In this document: one piece after another, positions 9,141 to 17,840 of the stretch
Position numbering within the stretch: position 1 is the first letter of the stretch
Layout: every line of letters begins with the position of its first letter
DNA from: Sporolactobacillus putidus
Lineage (GTDB): Bacteria > Bacillota > Bacilli > Bacillales > Sporolactobacillaceae
Length of the DNA stretch: 64,000 nucleotides
Direction: 5' to 3'
NCBI RefSeq assembly: GCF_014647035.1
Contig: NZ_BMOK01000005.1
Location: 62,001-126,000 of the forward strand
The notes under the pieces: model-generated
What the model was told of the DNA's origin: nothing
What the model saw: only the letters and a program-made list of their open reading frames with translations
Database searches by the model: none
Made by a program: the position numbers and the translations under genes

Positions 9141-9290
9141 CCCTCGTTAGGTGAGGCTCCTATACAAACAAAGGCCACTGCCCGGAAAGATCGAAAGATG
9201 CCAATGGGTAGAACAGGGATTGCCGGACTAAGGCTTTTCTTAAGGTGGCTAAGGGATGACCTTTACGTTGTATAGTGCCAAAACTGGACC
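9141..9290 (+). ncRNA. M-box (ykoK leader) Mg2+ riboswitch
   Basis: The conserved M-box core is visible in order: CTCGTTAGGTGAGGCTCCTA, then CTGCCCGGAAA, GAAAGATGCCAATGGGT, GGACTAAGG, and the closing TATAGTGCCAAA. This RNA class senses Mg2+ and normally ends transcription before mgtE or other Mg2+ transporter genes when Mg2+ is high. Here no mgtE follows. An intrinsic terminator at 9324-9355 is the expected expression platform. Confidence 0.92.
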
Positions 9291-9323
9291 AGGGGGAACC
9301 GGTTAATATCGTTTTGACTTCAC

Positions 9324-9355
9324 GCCCCCGGGGATTGTCCTGTGGGGCTTTTTAT
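9324..9355 (+). terminator. M-box expression-platform terminator
   Basis: Stem GCCCC/GGGGC (9324-9328 and 9344-9348) followed by TTTTTATATTTATTT. It lies about 30 bases after the M-box aptamer, the normal place for the riboswitch-controlled terminator. Confidence 0.75.
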
Positions 9356-9383
9356 ATTTATTTGATAAGGGGGGAAAACTGGA

Positions 9384-9566
9384 ATGGACGGTGGCAGTCG
9401 ATTATGCAGCTCTTTGAATGATGCGTCTCTCTTAAATTTAAAAATAAGAATAAGAGCAGCAGCGAAAAAAACTAAGCAAGCTGCCCTCATGGCAGGAAAC
9501 ATCGCGTTCCTTCGACGAGACAAAGTCTGTCTGTTTCCGGTTATTCCCGTGCACCGTTACGGATAA
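9384..9566 (+). CDS. Possible 60-residue small protein behind the M-box
   Basis: The frame starts at ATG 9384 with GGGGGG at 9369-9374, nine bases upstream. This is the position where the M-box-controlled gene would be expected to begin. The peptide is strongly basic with a central helix (RIRAAAKKTKQAALMAG) and resembles no family I know. It may be a real Mg2+-regulated small protein, a leader peptide, or chance coding inside a structured RNA. Confidence 0.3.
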   Translation: MDGGSRLCSSLNDASLLNLKIRIRAAAKKTKQAALMAGNIAFLRRDKVCLFPVIPVHRYG

Positions 9567-9610
9567 TCAAAAACAGCCCTTTATTTCGGAAGACGATGCA
9601 GAAGGAATAT

Positions 9611-9651
9611 GAACTCTCCCTGTCCCTGACAGTGGGGAGTTCTGTTTTTTT
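9611..9651 (+). terminator. Second terminator/attenuator in the ABC operon leader
   Basis: Stem GAACTCTCC/GGGGAGTTC followed by seven T. It ends only 26 bases before the permease start, leaving no room for a promoter. Transcription of the ABC genes must therefore read through it, which suggests attenuation. Confidence 0.75.
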
Positions 9652-9676
9652 AATCAACAAGAAAGGGAGGATACCG

Positions 9677-11401
9677 ATGCGATGGAATCTTTTCAATAAT
9701 GTCGACAAAAAAATCCGATTCGGCTGGGCTGATCTGCTGGTCATTTTTCTGTTATTATCTCTTCTTTATTTATTAACACAATTGGGGTCGGGTATGCACG
9801 CGCCTTTTTCCCCGCAGCAACAGACGTCCTTGAGTCTGGATCCCAAGTGGCTTCCTTATTATGCCGGGCGTTCGCTGCTTCGCATGTTTATTGCTTTTGC
9901 GGCATCCCTGATCTTCACTTTTATTTACGGGCGCATTGCGGCATATAACCGGACAGCGGAAAAAATCATGATTCCGGCGATCGATATTCTGCAATCCGTG
10001 CCCGTTCTCGGCTTTCTGTCGGCCACCGTGCTTGCCTTCATGGCCCTGTTTCCCGGCAGTCTGCTCGGTGTGGAGTTCGCCTCGATTTTTGCCATTTTTA
10101 CCGGTCAGGTATGGAATATGACATTCAGCTTCTATCATTCGCTGACGACGATTCCTCGCGATCTGAATGAAGCGGCCAAAATGAACCGTCTGAACACTTG
10201 GCAGCGATTCGGTAAACTGGAAGTGCCGTTTTCCATGATCGGCCTCGTTTGGAATAGCATGATGTCCTTCGGCGGCGGCTGGTTCTTTCTGGCAGCCAGC
10301 GAATCGATCAGTGTCCTGAATCAGAATATCCATTTGCCGGGAATCGGCTCCTATATGGCTCAGGCGGCCAGCGAGGGGAATATTAGATACATTATTTATT
10401 CGATTGTGACAATGATTGTGGTCATCGTCGTTGTCGATCAATTATTCTGGCGCCCGATCATTGCCTGGAGCCAGAAATTCAAAAATGAACAGACGGAAGC
10501 GAAAGAAGTTCCGACTTCCTGGGTGTACGATATTCTGAAAAGGGCGCGATTTGTCCATTGGATCAATCAGAATATCCGGAAGTTTTTTCATGACTTGCTG
10601 GTTTATGTCTCTTCAAAAGGTTCCGGGATCGCTCTTCCCAAACCGATGCAGCGCATTAGAAACATTCTGAAATGGTTGATTTTGATTTTGGTCGCAGTGT
10701 TTGCCCTGCGCTATGTGTACGCGGGAATCCTCGAAATTGCCAGGCTAAGCTGGGGGGAGCTGGTTCATGCCCTCATCCTTGGCCTTCTGACCACTTTACG
10801 CGTGTTTGTTTCAACGCTCCTTGCCGTCCTTTGGACCCTGCCTGTCGGAGTTTACATTGGCACGAACCCGCGAATTGCGCGGATTGCGCAGCCGGTTGTA
10901 CAGGTGCTGGCGTCTTTTCCTGCTAACATGGTATTCCCGATCGTCACGGTGCTGTATCTGAAGCTCGGCGTTTCGATGGAGATCGGCGCCGTCCCGCTCA
11001 TGATGCTGGGCACGCAGTGGTACGTGCTGTTCAATGTCATTGCCGGCGCTATGGCCATTCCCTCTGATCTCAGGGAAGCGGCCGCTATTTTAAAACTGAC
11101 ACGCTGGCAGACATGGAAAACGCTGATTTTTCCGGCGGTTTTCCCATTTCTCATAACCGGCTGTATTACGGCAAGCGGAGGCGCCTGGAACGCCAGTATT
11201 GTCTCCGAGATTGTATCCTGGAAGACTAATAATCTGCAGGCATCCGGACTGGGTTCGTATATTGCCCAGGCAACAAAACTGGGAAACTGGCCGGAAATCA
11301 TCTGGGGCATCATCGTCATGTGTCTGCTTGTCGTGGTTATCAATCGCTTATTATGGCGAAGGCTGTACGCATTAGCGGAGAAAAAATATCATCTGGATTA
11401 G
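9677..11401 (+). CDS. ABC transporter permease, two fused NitT/TauT-type domains
   Basis: A 574-residue membrane protein made of two binding-protein-dependent permease domains in tandem (about 70-260 and 380-565). Each carries an EAA loop that contacts the ATPase (DLNEAAKMNRLNTW and DLREAAAILKLTRW). The start is ATG 9677 with GGGAGG at 9665-9670; an upstream in-frame ATG lies inside the attenuator hairpin and is rejected. It forms an operon with the ATPase gene 14 bases downstream. No substrate-binding protein is encoded nearby. The family includes nitrate, sulfonate and taurine importers. An M-box lies upstream, so an ionic or Mg2+-linked substrate is possible but unproven. Confidence 0.87.
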   Translation: MRWNLFNNVDKKIRFGWADLLVIFLLLSLLYLLTQLGSGMHAPFSPQQQTSLSLDPKWLPYYAGRSLLRMFIAFAASLIFTFIYGRIAAYNRTAEKIMIPAIDILQSVPVLGFLSATVLAFMALFPGSLLGVEFASIFAIFTGQVWNMTFSFYHSLTTIPRDLNEAAKMNRLNTWQRFGKLEVPFSMIGLVWNSMMSFGGGWFFLAASESISVLNQNIHLPGIGSYMAQAASEGNIRYIIYSIVTMIVVIVVVDQLFWRPIIAWSQKFKNEQTEAKEVPTSWVYDILKRARFVHWINQNIRKFFHDLLVYVSSKGSGIALPKPMQRIRNILKWLILILVAVFALRYVYAGILEIARLSWGELVHALILGLLTTLRVFVSTLLAVLWTLPVGVYIGTNPRIARIAQPVVQVLASFPANMVFPIVTVLYLKLGVSMEIGAVPLMMLGTQWYVLFNVIAGAMAIPSDLREAAAILKLTRWQTWKTLIFPAVFPFLITGCITASGGAWNASIVSEIVSWKTNNLQASGLGSYIAQATKLGNWPEIIWGIIVMCLLVVVINRLLWRRLYALAEKKYHLD

Positions 11402-11415
11402 AGGTGACTTAGATC

Positions 11416-12714
11416 ATGGAAAAAACTTTGATTGAACTGCGGCACATCAGCAAGAGGTATGATCTGCCGAATCAGGGTAACGTCAGGATTCTGGAAGATA
11501 TCAGCATCAGCATTAAAGAAGGCGAACTCATTTCGATTCTTGGTCCGTCCGGCTCTGGAAAATCGACGCTGCTGAGGATTATTGCCGGACTGGTTTCCCC
11601 TTCGGAAGGTTCGGTCCTCTATAATGGAAAACAGATTGTCGGCACGAATCCGGGTGTCGGTATGGTGTTTCAGTCATTTGCTTTATTCCCCTGGCTGACA
11701 GTCCTTGAAAATGTGAAACTCGGACTTGACAATCGTCCGCTCCGGGAAGATGAAAAAATGCGCCGGGCGCTTTCCGCCATAGATATGATCGGACTTGACG
11801 GGTTTGAAGGAGCCTATCCGAAGGAATTATCAGGGGGCATGCGCCAGCGTGTGGGCATCGGACGCGCTTTAGTCATGGAACCGGATATCCTGCTGATGGA
11901 TGAACCCTTTTCGGCGCTCGATGTGCTGACTGCGGAAAACTTAAAACGCGATTTGCTTGAACTGTGGATCGAGAAAAAAATCCCGACAAAAAGTATCATC
12001 ATGGTCACGCACAGCATCGAGGAAGCTGTCTATATGTCCGACCGGGCTATTATCCTGTCGCGAGATCCCGCCCGCGTCATTTCCGATATCTCCATTCCGA
12101 TGCCGCATTGGCGGGATAAAACAGAATTTCAGTTTACAGAATTCGTTGATCAAATTTACTCGATTATGACGAAACGTGAAGTAAAACCGGTGAACGTGCC
12201 TGGTGAAGCCAAAAAGAAAATCGAAAAATTTCCCGAAGTCCCCGCGGGAGCGCTTACCGGCTTTATTGAATTGATTGACGATCTCGGGAACACAGTGGAT
12301 CTCTACAAGCTTGCCGATCAGTTCAATCTGTATCTGGAAGATTTTCTTCCTATTGTCGAAACGGCCCAGATTTTCGGATTTGCGACCATTCGCCAGGGGG
12401 ATATCGACTTAACGGATATCGGCCATCAATTTGCGGATGCCAGTGTCCTCGAAAGAAAAGAAATATTTAAAGCACAGGTGCAGAAATATGTGCCCATCAT
12501 TGAAAAGATTGTCCGTATTTTACGCTCAAAGTCCAATAACAAGATGGAACGTGAATTTTTCGTTGAAATTTTTGAAAAACACTTCGGCACGATAGAAGCC
12601 GATCATCAGCTGGACATTTTAATCGACTGGGGGCGCTATGCGGAACTGTTTGCCTACGACGAGGAGGCAAAGGTCCTGTATCTGGAGAGCGAGACCGCGC
12701 CTGTATTAGAGTAA
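11416..12714 (+). CDS. ABC transporter ATPase with C-terminal AAA-associated domain
   Basis: A 432-residue ATPase. The N-terminal 250 residues form a NitT/TauT-type ABC domain with Walker A GPSGSGKST, signature LSGGM, Walker B ILLMDEP and the switch His in MVTHSIEEA. Residues from about 275 onward match the AAA-associated extension seen on some nitrate/sulfonate-type ATPases; its role is not established, and a ligand or regulatory function is plausible. It partners the fused permease upstream. No terminator with a clear T-run follows, so read-through to trpB is possible. Confidence 0.87.
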   Translation: MEKTLIELRHISKRYDLPNQGNVRILEDISISIKEGELISILGPSGSGKSTLLRIIAGLVSPSEGSVLYNGKQIVGTNPGVGMVFQSFALFPWLTVLENVKLGLDNRPLREDEKMRRALSAIDMIGLDGFEGAYPKELSGGMRQRVGIGRALVMEPDILLMDEPFSALDVLTAENLKRDLLELWIEKKIPTKSIIMVTHSIEEAVYMSDRAIILSRDPARVISDISIPMPHWRDKTEFQFTEFVDQIYSIMTKREVKPVNVPGEAKKKIEKFPEVPAGALTGFIELIDDLGNTVDLYKLADQFNLYLEDFLPIVETAQIFGFATIRQGDIDLTDIGHQFADASVLERKEIFKAQVQKYVPIIEKIVRILRSKSNNKMEREFFVEIFEKHFGTIEADHQLDILIDWGRYAELFAYDEEAKVLYLESETAPVLE

Positions 12715-12880
12715 TTTGTATACCTTGAAAAAGATCTGCAGAAAAAAAGATTGAAAAGGTGAACGTCCGCTTTGAAATTTATTGGTGACATTTCCCAGAA
12801 AGTTCTTTAAAATTGAAAAGCGGGCCTTTTTACAACTTATTAAAAAGACACCTATTTTTAAATTAGGAGCTGAGAAGAGG

Positions 12881-14050
12881 ATGAGCAGCAATAGTGTAGA
12901 ACAGAAAGGCGTGTTCGGAGATTTCGGAGGGAGCTATGTTCCTGATGAACTGCAGCACGTATTATCGATTCTTGCAGATGCATTTGAAAAGTACAAGGAT
13001 GATCCGGAGTTTCAGGAAGAATTCCGTTACTATTTAAAGGAATATGTCGGACGTGAAAATCCATTGACTTTTGCCAGAAATCTGACTGAAAAGTTAGGCG
13101 GGGCAAAAATCTATTTAAAACGTGAAGATTTAAACCATACTGGTGCTCACAAGATTAATAATGCCATCGGACAAATCCTTCTGGCAAAACGCATGGGCGC
13201 GAAGAGGATCATAGCGGAAACAGGGGCCGGCCAGCATGGTGTAGCAACGGCGACGGCTTGTGCCTTGTTCGGAATTCCATGTACCATCTATATGGGGAAA
13301 CTCGACACTGAACGACAGGCGCTTAATGTCTTCCGTATGGAACTGCTGGGCGCCAAAGTCGTCCCTGTTGAAAAAGGACAGGGTCGATTGAAGGATGCTG
13401 TCGATGAAGCGTTGAATGATCTGGTGAAAAACTATCAAAATACGTATTATTTATTAGGTTCTGCAGTGGGACCCCATCCCTTTCCGACAATGGTCAAGCA
13501 TTTCCAATCGATCATCAGTGAAGAATCCAAACGTCAGATCCTTGAGAAGGAAGGCAAGCTGCCTACAGCCGTGGTTGCCTGTGTCGGCGGCGGGAGCAAT
13601 GCGATTGGCGCATTCGCTCATTATATTGATGAAAAAAGTGTGCGATTAATCGGTGTCGAGCCAGCCGAGGCGGCAACACTGAAAGAGGGTGTGCCTGCGG
13701 TTATTCACGGGTTTAAATGCCTGACCCTACTGGATGAAAACAATCAGCCCAGACCGACCTATTCCATTGCGGCGGGTCTGGATTATCCGGGCGTCGGGCC
13801 TGAGCACAGCTATTTGAAGACAATTGGCCGGGAAGAAAATGTTACAGTGACCGGACAGGAAGCTCTGGAAGCGTTTCAGGAACTCTCCAGGGTGGAAGGA
13901 ATCATCCCGGCGCTTGAAAGCTCTCACGCCGTTGCCTATGCGCTTAAGCTGGCTAAAACCTTATCAAAAGAAGACATAATCATCGTCAATCTTTCGGGTA
14001 GAGGAGATAAGGACGTTAAACAGATTCATGATATGTTAAAAAGAAAATAA
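12881..14050 (+). CDS. trpB: Tryptophan synthase beta chain, stand-alone
   Basis: Joins indole and L-serine to make L-tryptophan using pyridoxal phosphate. All TrpB1 landmarks are present in 389 residues: the PLP Lys in GAHKINNA, the catalytic Glu in AETGAGQHG, the phosphate loop GGGSNAIG, and the C-terminal LSGRGDKD. The ATG at 12881 follows AGGAG at 12865-12869. A longer frame from 12782 adds 33 residues unlike TrpB. There is no trpA or other trp gene on either side, so it either pairs with a TrpA encoded elsewhere or salvages indole. It is followed by a strong terminator. Confidence 0.93.
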   Translation: MSSNSVEQKGVFGDFGGSYVPDELQHVLSILADAFEKYKDDPEFQEEFRYYLKEYVGRENPLTFARNLTEKLGGAKIYLKREDLNHTGAHKINNAIGQILLAKRMGAKRIIAETGAGQHGVATATACALFGIPCTIYMGKLDTERQALNVFRMELLGAKVVPVEKGQGRLKDAVDEALNDLVKNYQNTYYLLGSAVGPHPFPTMVKHFQSIISEESKRQILEKEGKLPTAVVACVGGGSNAIGAFAHYIDEKSVRLIGVEPAEAATLKEGVPAVIHGFKCLTLLDENNQPRPTYSIAAGLDYPGVGPEHSYLKTIGREENVTVTGQEALEAFQELSRVEGIIPALESSHAVAYALKLAKTLSKEDIIIVNLSGRGDKDVKQIHDMLKRK

Positions 14051-14130
14051 ATCGTGCTGTTTTGAGAACAATGCGTCGAGAAGATTAGCGAATCAGTCAT
14101 AGGGAACTTTAACTTAAATTTCAGGAAAAA

Positions 14131-14159
14131 TCGGAATCACAGCTGATTCCGATTTTTTT
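14131..14159. terminator. Bidirectional terminator after trpB
   Basis: Perfect stem TCGGAATC/GATTCCGA with seven T after and five A before. Confidence 0.9.
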
Positions 14160-14220
14160 ATTAAAATTGCTTCTCCTTTCTCAAAGAGGTGCTAAAAATT
14201 TTTTTTAGACAGAACAAATA

Positions 14221-14258
14221 AAATCTGAGCAAAAAGTTGCGGCTTTTTACTCAGATTT
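14221..14258 (-). terminator. Terminator of the actP-type operon
   Basis: A 16 bp stem with one mismatch (arms AAATCTGAG and CTCAGATTT plus inner AAAAAG/CTTTTT) and a T-rich sequence after it on the minus strand. Confidence 0.8.
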
Positions 14259-14325
14259 ACTTTTTCCCGCGTTCAATAGAGATGCTTTTAATGAATTTGT
14301 TCCCATCAACCACTGCCAACAAGCA

Positions 14326-15876
14326 TTAATTGTTTGCAGGTCCATGGATTCCAATTCCCGTGTTTGCTTTCACGATAATTTCAGCGAACTTCTTTTCGTC
14401 CGCTTTCTTTGCAGAGACGAGTGTGCCGATAATCGCCGCCAGGAACCCTAGCGGAATAGAAATGATGCCGGGATTTGTTAGATGGATGAGCGGCTCACCG
14501 ATAAAGATCGCAGCTCCAGGTTTTGGTGACCACACGTTCGGGCTCATCGCAACAAGAGTCAGAGCACTGAATAATCCAATCAGCATACCCGAGACGGCGC
14601 CAGTTGTATTAAAACGTTTCCAAAAAACAGTGAATAAGATAATGGGCAGGTTTGCGCTGGCTGCAACAGCAAAGGCGAGTGAGACCAGAAAAGCGACATT
14701 CATTTTTTGTGCGAAGAGGGCAAGTATAATGGACAGGATCGATACTCCGACAGCTGCCCAGCGTGCTGCAATCACTTGCTCCTTTTCCGTTGCCTTGCCG
14801 TGCCGGAGAATATGGCTGTAAAAATCATGGGCGAACGCGGACGCAGCGGAAAGAACGAGCCCGGCCACCACAGCCAATATGGTGGCAAACGCGACTGCCG
14901 AGACGAAGGCAAACAGGAAATTACCGCCGAGGGCCTGTGCAAGAAGAGGTGCGGCCATATTGCCTGCTTCATTTGCAGCGACAATTTTATCATGGCCGAC
15001 AAATGCCGCAGCACCAAAGCCCAAGAAAATCGTCAGAATGTAGAATATGCCGATAATCCATGTCGCATAAACGACGGATTTTCGTGCGGTGATGGCGTCC
15101 TTGACAGTGAAGAAACGGGTCAGGATATGAGGCAATCCGGCTGTACCCAGCACAAGTGCCAAATTTAATGAAATCATGTCCAGCGGGTTTGTAAACTTGT
15201 TGCCAGGATTCAGAAACGCTGCACCAAGCGGTGTCGCAATTTTCATCTCGGAAAACATCTTTACAAGGTTAAAATCGAATTTGGCAAAGACCATAAAAGA
15301 AATGATGAACGTGCCGACCATGAGCAGGATGGCTTTTACAATCTGAACCCAGCTGGTCGCCGTCATGCCCCCGAACACAACATATACCGTCATTAACACA
15401 CCGACAATAAGCACCGAATAGACATAGTTGAGACCGAGCAATAAATGAATCAGAGCTCCGGCTCCTACAAGCTGGGCTATCATGTAAAAGGTTGAAATCG
15501 TGATCGTGTTCAATGCGGCCACGCCCCGCACTTTCTTTGCTTTGAAACGGGCGGCGATCATATCGGCCAGCGTATAGTTTCCCAGGTTGCGGAGCGGTTC
15601 TGCGACGAGATACAAGACTACAAGATAAGCAACGAGAAAACCTATGCTGTAAAAGAAACCATCAAAACCTGAAAGCGCTACCATTCCTGCGATCCCTAAA
15701 AAGGAAGCGGCCGACATATAGTCTCCGGCTATAGCCATTCCATTTTGAAAACCGCTCAGGCTGCTGTCGGCTGTATAAAAGCTGCTCGTTGTTTTTGTTT
15801 TTTTCGAGGCAAGATACGTAATGATGAGAGTTATGCCGACAATCACGAGAAAAATTGAAAAAGCGAGTCCGTTCAT
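14326..15876 (-). CDS. actP: Sodium/solute symporter, cation-acetate type (ActP/YwcA-like)
   Basis: A 516-residue member of the solute:sodium symporter family with about 13 membrane segments. The conserved region SGFQNGMAIAGDYMSAASFLG near residue 45 is typical of the acetate/monocarboxylate subgroup, as is the DUF485 protein encoded just upstream. Such proteins import acetate and other short carboxylates with a cation. The gap to the upstream gene is three bases, so the two are translated as an operon. The substrate (acetate, propionate, pyruvate or lactate) cannot be fixed from sequence. Confidence 0.88.
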   Translation of the reverse strand: MNGLAFSIFLVIVGITLIITYLASKKTKTTSSFYTADSSLSGFQNGMAIAGDYMSAASFLGIAGMVALSGFDGFFYSIGFLVAYLVVLYLVAEPLRNLGNYTLADMIAARFKAKKVRGVAALNTITISTFYMIAQLVGAGALIHLLLGLNYVYSVLIVGVLMTVYVVFGGMTATSWVQIVKAILLMVGTFIISFMVFAKFDFNLVKMFSEMKIATPLGAAFLNPGNKFTNPLDMISLNLALVLGTAGLPHILTRFFTVKDAITARKSVVYATWIIGIFYILTIFLGFGAAAFVGHDKIVAANEAGNMAAPLLAQALGGNFLFAFVSAVAFATILAVVAGLVLSAASAFAHDFYSHILRHGKATEKEQVIAARWAAVGVSILSIILALFAQKMNVAFLVSLAFAVAASANLPIILFTVFWKRFNTTGAVSGMLIGLFSALTLVAMSPNVWSPKPGAAIFIGEPLIHLTNPGIISIPLGFLAAIIGTLVSAKKADEKKFAEIIVKANTGIGIHGPANN

Positions 15877-15879
15877 TGA

Positions 15880-16230
15880 CTAATCCTCCTTAAGAGCAGC
15901 TTCTTTTTTAATGGTTTCAACAAGCCGATCAAATTTGGACGCCCGCCTTGTATAGAAAATACAAAGTGCCCAAGTCATGACAAATTGCGCAAACGCAAAG
16001 ATCCAGGCCCAGGTCATCGAAGCGAAAGCAGGCTGATTAAGGACGGTGGTATAGGCGGTTAAGATAGGCAATGTGAAGTAGAAAGCCATAAAAAACAGTG
16101 AACAGGGCAGAATAAAATTCCGCTTTTGCCGCAGAAGCTGTCTGAATGCTGAAGTTTGAACCAGTTTTGTGTAGTTGATCGAGGCATTCTCAAGTTTTAC
16201 TTTCTCAGGGGTGTACATACTTTCTTCCAA
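15880..16230 (-). CDS. DUF485 membrane protein (YwcB/YjcH-like)
   Basis: A 116-residue protein with two transmembrane helices (about 45-65 and 75-95). The HTSAFRQLLRQKRNF-like start, here SAFRQLLRQKRNF, is the family hallmark. DUF485 proteins are encoded next to actP-like symporters and are thought to act with them. The start is TTG at 16230: AGGAGG on the minus strand (16238-16243) lies seven bases upstream, whereas the next ATG is 12 bases further in. Confidence 0.87.
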   Translation of the reverse strand: MEESMYTPEKVKLENASINYTKLVQTSAFRQLLRQKRNFILPCSLFFMAFYFTLPILTAYTTVLNQPAFASMTWAWIFAFAQFVMTWALCIFYTRRASKFDRLVETIKKEAALKED

Positions 16231-16502
16231 TCCAATTCCTCCTAAATGGAAATGTCATAAAATTTTCAAACTTAGCGAGCATTTCATTATATTGGGATTA
16301 ACGATTAAAAAGTACCTGAAAGAACTCATCAAATATCCTTTAAGATATTTTCCATGAAATAAGGAGGCTTTGTTCAGCAGTTCCCGTTTGTGATCGGTGC
16401 CGCTCAGATCACCTCTCTCATACTTGTGGCAGATAATGGGAGAGCTGCTCAAAGGTACCGGCAAATTCCTGCCGAATCCTGTCCTGGGCATGCGTTATCC
16501 GC

Positions 16503-16531
16503 TTGACGCTTGAAAATGTAAGCGCTACAAT
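16503..16531 (+). promoter_or_regulatory. Promoter overlapping a cre-like site
   Basis: TTGACG (16503-16508), 17 bp spacer, TACAAT (16526-16531). The spacer end and -10 contain TGTAAGCGCTACA, one base short of the palindromic CcpA target TGTAAGCGCTTACA. It faces the SDR gene, with a leader of about 270 bases. Carbon catabolite control is possible but unproven. Confidence 0.6.
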
Positions 16532-16809
16532 TTGATTGTGAGGACATTCACAAACAGATCTGAAGCTCTGCCTTCAGATCATCACATTTGGAAGAAAGAA
16601 AGGCCGCGGGCGAACAACAGCGGATTTTCTGCAACGACCGATAGAGGAAAATATTTCTTGTTTTCCGAAAGAGGTCATGATACATTCATGCAAAAGTGAA
16701 TATCAGCAAACAGAACAATCCAAAACCACCGGTGGTTGGAAAGTCTGACAGACGGGATGTTTTTGTGAATCACTCCTGATGATCGACAACGAAAAAGGGA
16801 GGAATTATC
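16532..16809. other. Long SDR leader with a 14 bp palindrome
   Basis: Between the promoter and the SDR start lies the perfect palindrome AACCACCGGTGGTT (16724-16737), a possible operator. A short repeat around TCTGAAG/CTTCAGA (16560-16577) can form a small hairpin. No RNA family was recognised in the leader. Confidence 0.5.
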
Positions 16810-17607
16810 ATGGATCTCGGGTTAAAGGGTAAGGTAGCGTTTATTACAGGAGCCGCCGGGGGCATCGGCAAACAGACCGCTATCGCTTTGGGTGCCGAGG
16901 GAGTGAATCTGGCGCTTTGCGATATTAATAGGGAAGCGCTGGAGAAAACAGCGGCTGAGTTAAGAGAAAAAGGCGTGAAAGTTTTAACGGGACAAGCCGA
17001 TGTGACAAAGGCTGACCAGACGGTCCCCTTTGAGGAACGGACGGTTGCTGAATTTGGTCGGATTGATATTCTGATCAACGACGCGGGGACCGGCCGTTTA
17101 AGTGATCCGATGGAGCTCCCTGAAAAAGAATTTCGGCGCAACATGGATCTCATGCTATACGCCCCAATTCGCCTGATCAAAGAAATTGCACCGTATATGC
17201 AAAAGGGAAAATGGGGGCGTATCATTAATGTTTCTTCTATGTTCGGCAAGCAGCCCGGAGGCTTGCTTGATTATGACACCATCAAAGCTTCCGTGATCAT
17301 GGTTACGAAGGACTTTTCCAATTACTTTGCTAAAGACAATATCCTTGTAAACGCTGTCTGCCCTGGCCCGATCCGCACTCGTCTGTGGGAAGCCCCCGGT
17401 CAGCTGGGAGAGCAGCTGGCGAAGATTCTTGGAAAAACAGTGGATGAAGCGATTGATTTTTATGCAGCGAGCAACATTCCGCTTGGACGTTACGGAAAGC
17501 CCGAAGAAGTGGCCAGTCTCATTACCTTCCTTGCTTCCGACAAAGCCGAATATATTACCGGGCAGGCCATCAACATCGACGGCGGCATGGTCAAGGCCGT
17601 CGTTTGA
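16810..17607 (+). CDS. Short-chain dehydrogenase/reductase (classical SDR)
   Basis: A 265-residue NAD(P)-dependent oxidoreductase. The cofactor motif is TGAAGGIG (residues 14-21), the structural motif is NDAG where NNAG is usual, and the active site is Ser of NVSS with YDTIK (Tyr-xxx-Lys). Asp of LCDINR after strand 2 suggests NAD preference. The C-terminal ITGQAINIDGG is typical of FabG-like and polyol-type SDRs. GGAGG at 16799-16803 sets the ATG. It stands alone between a promoter and a terminator. The substrate is unknown. Confidence 0.9.
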   Translation: MDLGLKGKVAFITGAAGGIGKQTAIALGAEGVNLALCDINREALEKTAAELREKGVKVLTGQADVTKADQTVPFEERTVAEFGRIDILINDAGTGRLSDPMELPEKEFRRNMDLMLYAPIRLIKEIAPYMQKGKWGRIINVSSMFGKQPGGLLDYDTIKASVIMVTKDFSNYFAKDNILVNAVCPGPIRTRLWEAPGQLGEQLAKILGKTVDEAIDFYAASNIPLGRYGKPEEVASLITFLASDKAEYITGQAINIDGGMVKAVV

Positions 17608-17711
17608 CCGTGTGCTTCCATTAAAAGGATGGGGAAAACGGCTGAATGGTGCGGCTGTGGTTGGCCGGGTATTCTTTATATGAAAAAAGTTAAGAGCAAT
17701 CAATTTGAGGT

Positions 17712-17741
17712 ATCACGGGACATAAACCGTGATGCCTTTTC
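17712..17741 (+). terminator. Terminator-like hairpin after the SDR gene
   Basis: Stem ATCACGG/CCGTGAT (17712-17718 and 17727-17733) followed by GCCTTTTCTTA. It directly precedes the divergent copy of the dispersed palindromic element. Confidence 0.6.
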
Positions 17742-17742
17742 T

Positions 17743-17840
17743 TATACTATAAGAAAGTATAGAATTTTTAAGGATTATAGTATAAGCGCAACTAAGGCAA
17801 CGCCCGTACCAAGGGCTTGGCGAAGCCAAGTTTTCTAATG
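17743..17840. repeat. Dispersed palindromic element, divergent copy 1
   Basis: Contains AGTATAAGCGCAACTAAGGC and CTTGGCGAAGCCAAGTTTTC, which correspond to the ends of the better copies at 33580-33687 and 59049-59153. The inner part differs, so it is a diverged relative. Like the others it starts right after a terminator-like hairpin. Confidence 0.6.

Noticed and set aside
9360-9611. Second known riboswitch (Mn2+, c-di-AMP, guanidine, T-box) before the ABC permease
   Set aside because: None of the consensus blocks of these classes could be found by eye; only a terminator is clear.
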